Origin: Trichoplax adhaerens
Taxonomy: Eukaryota; Placozoa; Uniplacotomia; Trichoplacea; Trichoplacidae
DNA: 64,000 nt
Assembly: GCF_000150275.1 (NCBI RefSeq)
Contig: NW_002060943.1
Coordinates: forward strand, 3,926,008 to 3,990,007
Reading direction: 5' to 3'
Shown: one piece after another, positions 62,256 to 64,000 of the stretch
Position numbering within the stretch: the first letter of the stretch is position 1
How the letters are laid out: each line of letters opens with the position of its first letter
The notes under the pieces: model-generated
The model's input: only the letters and a program-made list of their open reading frames with translations
What the model was told of the DNA's origin: nothing
Database searches by the model: none
Position numbers and translations under genes: made by a program

Positions 62256-63143
62256 ATGATGAATTGCGACGCCATCCAAAACGTCACCGAACGCCAAGAC
62301 AACGAAATCAACAATCAAATAAGTCATGATAGGAGCTATGCTATGATTCAGCAAGCCAATGCTAATCCTAGTGCAGAAAATAACCATCAAGCCTCCGCCA
62401 ATACTGATCCATCATCCTTCAAAGATGATGATGATCCATCTGTAGATGAATTGGAAGAAGGGGAAGTCATTTCATCGTGCGAATCGGATGGGGAATTGAA
62501 AAACGAAACTCCGAACCAAGAAACGCCTGATCGTAACTACCAGGACAATGCTGCTACTTTTTTCTCTCCTTCACTACCTGCTCAAGGAGAGAACAATCAT
62601 GACAGTAATTACAATACTGACCATCATTACCCTGATGTCAATAGAAGTCAGCGATTTTGTGCTTATCCTTCACTCAACGAAGATAAATTAAACCAATTGC
62701 AAAACGATCAAAGTAGTAAACCGCCAACAAAGAAAAAACGCGAGAATCGCTTTAGTAAGAAAAAACCCTCCAAGAATGCCCGTCGAAATAAAGCAGCACG
62801 ACAACGTGCTCGCACCGCTGCTGCTGCTACTGCGACTCCCACTGGCGCTGGTCGTGGTAGTTTTCATGCAAAAGCAAAGAATAAAAATAAGAAAGCACCA
62901 CCACCACCAGTAGAATCCAATCATTTCCCTCCTGGACCTGACATGGTTCATGGTAAGAAAGGCAAACCATCACTGCAAGCATCATCTCTTCTTTCTCGAC
63001 CATTACATCCTAACCACGATTCTATGCCACGACCAGAAACGATCTATCGTCGAGGACCTATGGACGATGTCGAAAACCCTATCGACGACTACGCGTATAC
63101 AACTGGTGGCTATCTGGAAGCAATGCATCCCCCTGTAGACAAG
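62256..63143 (+). CDS. First exon of a Lys/Arg-rich low-complexity protein (probably nuclear)
   Basis: From ATG 62256 a frame of 296 codons runs to a good donor (GACAAG|GTAAAG) in phase 0; the frame continues to a stop at 63272, but that tail enters GTAC-motif sequence and looks non-coding. The protein has an Asn/Gln-rich start, an acidic patch DELEEGEVISSCESDGE (about 63-79), then a strongly basic region (KKKRENRFSKKKPSKNARR) and Ala/Thr and Pro runs, with PPPPVESNHFPPGPD. Acidic ELEEGE patches beside basic stretches occur in some CCCH zinc-finger and RNA-processing proteins, but no finger is visible and I do not assign a family. An upstream in-frame TTG is not taken as start; a second ATG follows immediately. 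No further exon was seen before the window ends. Confidence 0.5.
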
Positions 63144-64000
63144 GTAAAGTCGCCATTTTTCAATTCCAATCTTCCTTTCAATAAGCATGGCTATAATTAT
63201 CATTTTCCCCCAATCTTGTTGACGGTAGCGCACTTTCCCATGCATTGTACTACTACTGTACAGTACATATAACAGTGGGAATGATCATGTTCATCGTCAA
63301 TTCTTTGTAGTTTTCAACATTCATCAATGAATTCAAGAAATGCAATAGGCTACTCTACACAATCTATAGACTATATGATGGTATTTGAGCAACATCGAGT
63401 ATCCTTTCGTCTTGTCGACTGTTCGATAGATCTGTATGAAATGAACAACTAACTCATTAGCTTATAGGGAAGCCTTTTCTTCTCCGATACGTCCAATACA
63501 CTACAGTACTGTATACTAACGCCTTGTAGCCCATGGCAACCTACTGTATCAGCGAGGCAGTGATTTGACATGGCTACTGTAGCTACCATGATGGCAGCAC
63601 TTCGTCCTACAGCGCTTTTTATGATGAGGATGATGATTGATAAACATAAAGTGTGCCTATTTTTAAACTCCAGTTCCGCAAAAATTCCATTCCACTCTCA
63701 TAAAATAGTGACAAATTGATTAACGACAATATTAACTTGTAAATATGCATATAGATAGAATAGAAGTGAACATGACCTACTGGTAATTCATTCGATTGTA
63801 TATCATAAAGATAGTTAAAGAGTGGTTACAATTAGTTGATATACATACAAGTGCTACGCTAGAACGTTAAAACTTGACCAATTCATAGGTTGCAATGATC
63901 GGAGAGTAATGTCACTTTTTATCTTATCCCATAATGGACGCTTCATATGGAGCCATATGAGCACCAATTGATGTATAACCACAGTCAAGATACTGTACTT
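63144..64000. other. Probable intron or 3' flank at window end
   Basis: No coding exon was recognised. GTAC-motif sites occur at 63255-63268 and 63503-63518. If the donor at 63144 is used, this is intron 1 of the gene starting at 62256. Confidence 0.35.

Noticed and set aside
1-64000. CRISPR arrays, bacterial operons, tRNA or rRNA genes
   Set aside because: Tandem repeats here have long AT-rich units without unique spacers. I saw no cloverleaf with A/B boxes and no rRNA-like sequence, though an intron-containing or degenerate tRNA could be missed by eye.

Overview
The window looks like nuclear DNA of an early-branching animal. It is AT-rich, has no bacterial operons, and carries metazoan genes split by many short GT-AG introns, mostly about 80-600 bp, with exons of 19-800 bp. 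The gene set (RP2, PKMYT1, VCPIP1, PPP1R2, AASS, a white-type ABCG transporter, an MPPED-type phosphoesterase, two flavin amine oxidases), the compact gene structure and the AT-richness fit a placozoan such as Trichoplax or Hoilungia. That assignment is an inference, not a database match. I rebuilt the multi-exon genes by hand from splice sites, reading-frame phase and family motifs. In each complete gene the exon lengths sum to a whole number of codons.

Layout. 1-2.96 kb: no gene seen. 2.96-3.74 kb (-): MPPED-like metallophosphoesterase, 5' exon not found. 3.7-7.36 kb: intergenic with a diverged repeat family. 7.36-11.84 kb (-): white-like ABCG half-transporter, 20 exons, 677 aa. 11.84-17.28 kb: mostly gene-poor, with a 355-bp foldback element at 12.4 kb, one orphan first-exon candidate at 15.4 kb and a dense GTAC-motif cluster. 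17.28-21.06 kb (-): RP2, 10 exons, 345 aa. 22.28-23.84 kb (+) and 25.46-26.96 kb (-): two intronless polyamine-oxidase-like genes, tail to tail. 27-29.2 kb: head-to-head intergenic region with motif clusters and a minisatellite. 29.20-36.69 kb (+): AASS, 24 exons, 931 aa. 38.08-42.96 kb (+): PPP1R2, 5 exons, 160 aa, with a 4-kb first intron. 45.38-50.61 kb (+): PKMYT1 kinase, two possible 3' ends. 51.36-58.32 kb (-): VCPIP1 deubiquitinase, 11 exons. 58.3-62.2 kb: tandem arrays and the densest GTAC-motif tract. 62.26 kb to about 63.14 kb (+): first exon of a Lys/Arg-rich, low-complexity protein that probably continues beyond the window.

The genes are unrelated housekeeping functions: membrane transport, cilium/ARL3 trafficking, polyamine and lysine catabolism, PP1 and CDK1 control, and p97-linked deubiquitination. 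They do not form a pathway cluster. The most unusual non-genic signal is a family of overlapping palindromes built from GTACTGTAC/GTACAGTAC. Its clusters lie mainly in the 5' flanks of RP2, both oxidases, AASS, PPP1R2 and VCPIP1 and are sparse in introns and coding exons. Other points of note are two GC-AG introns, alternative C-termini for PKMYT1 and the absence of a visible membrane anchor in that kinase.
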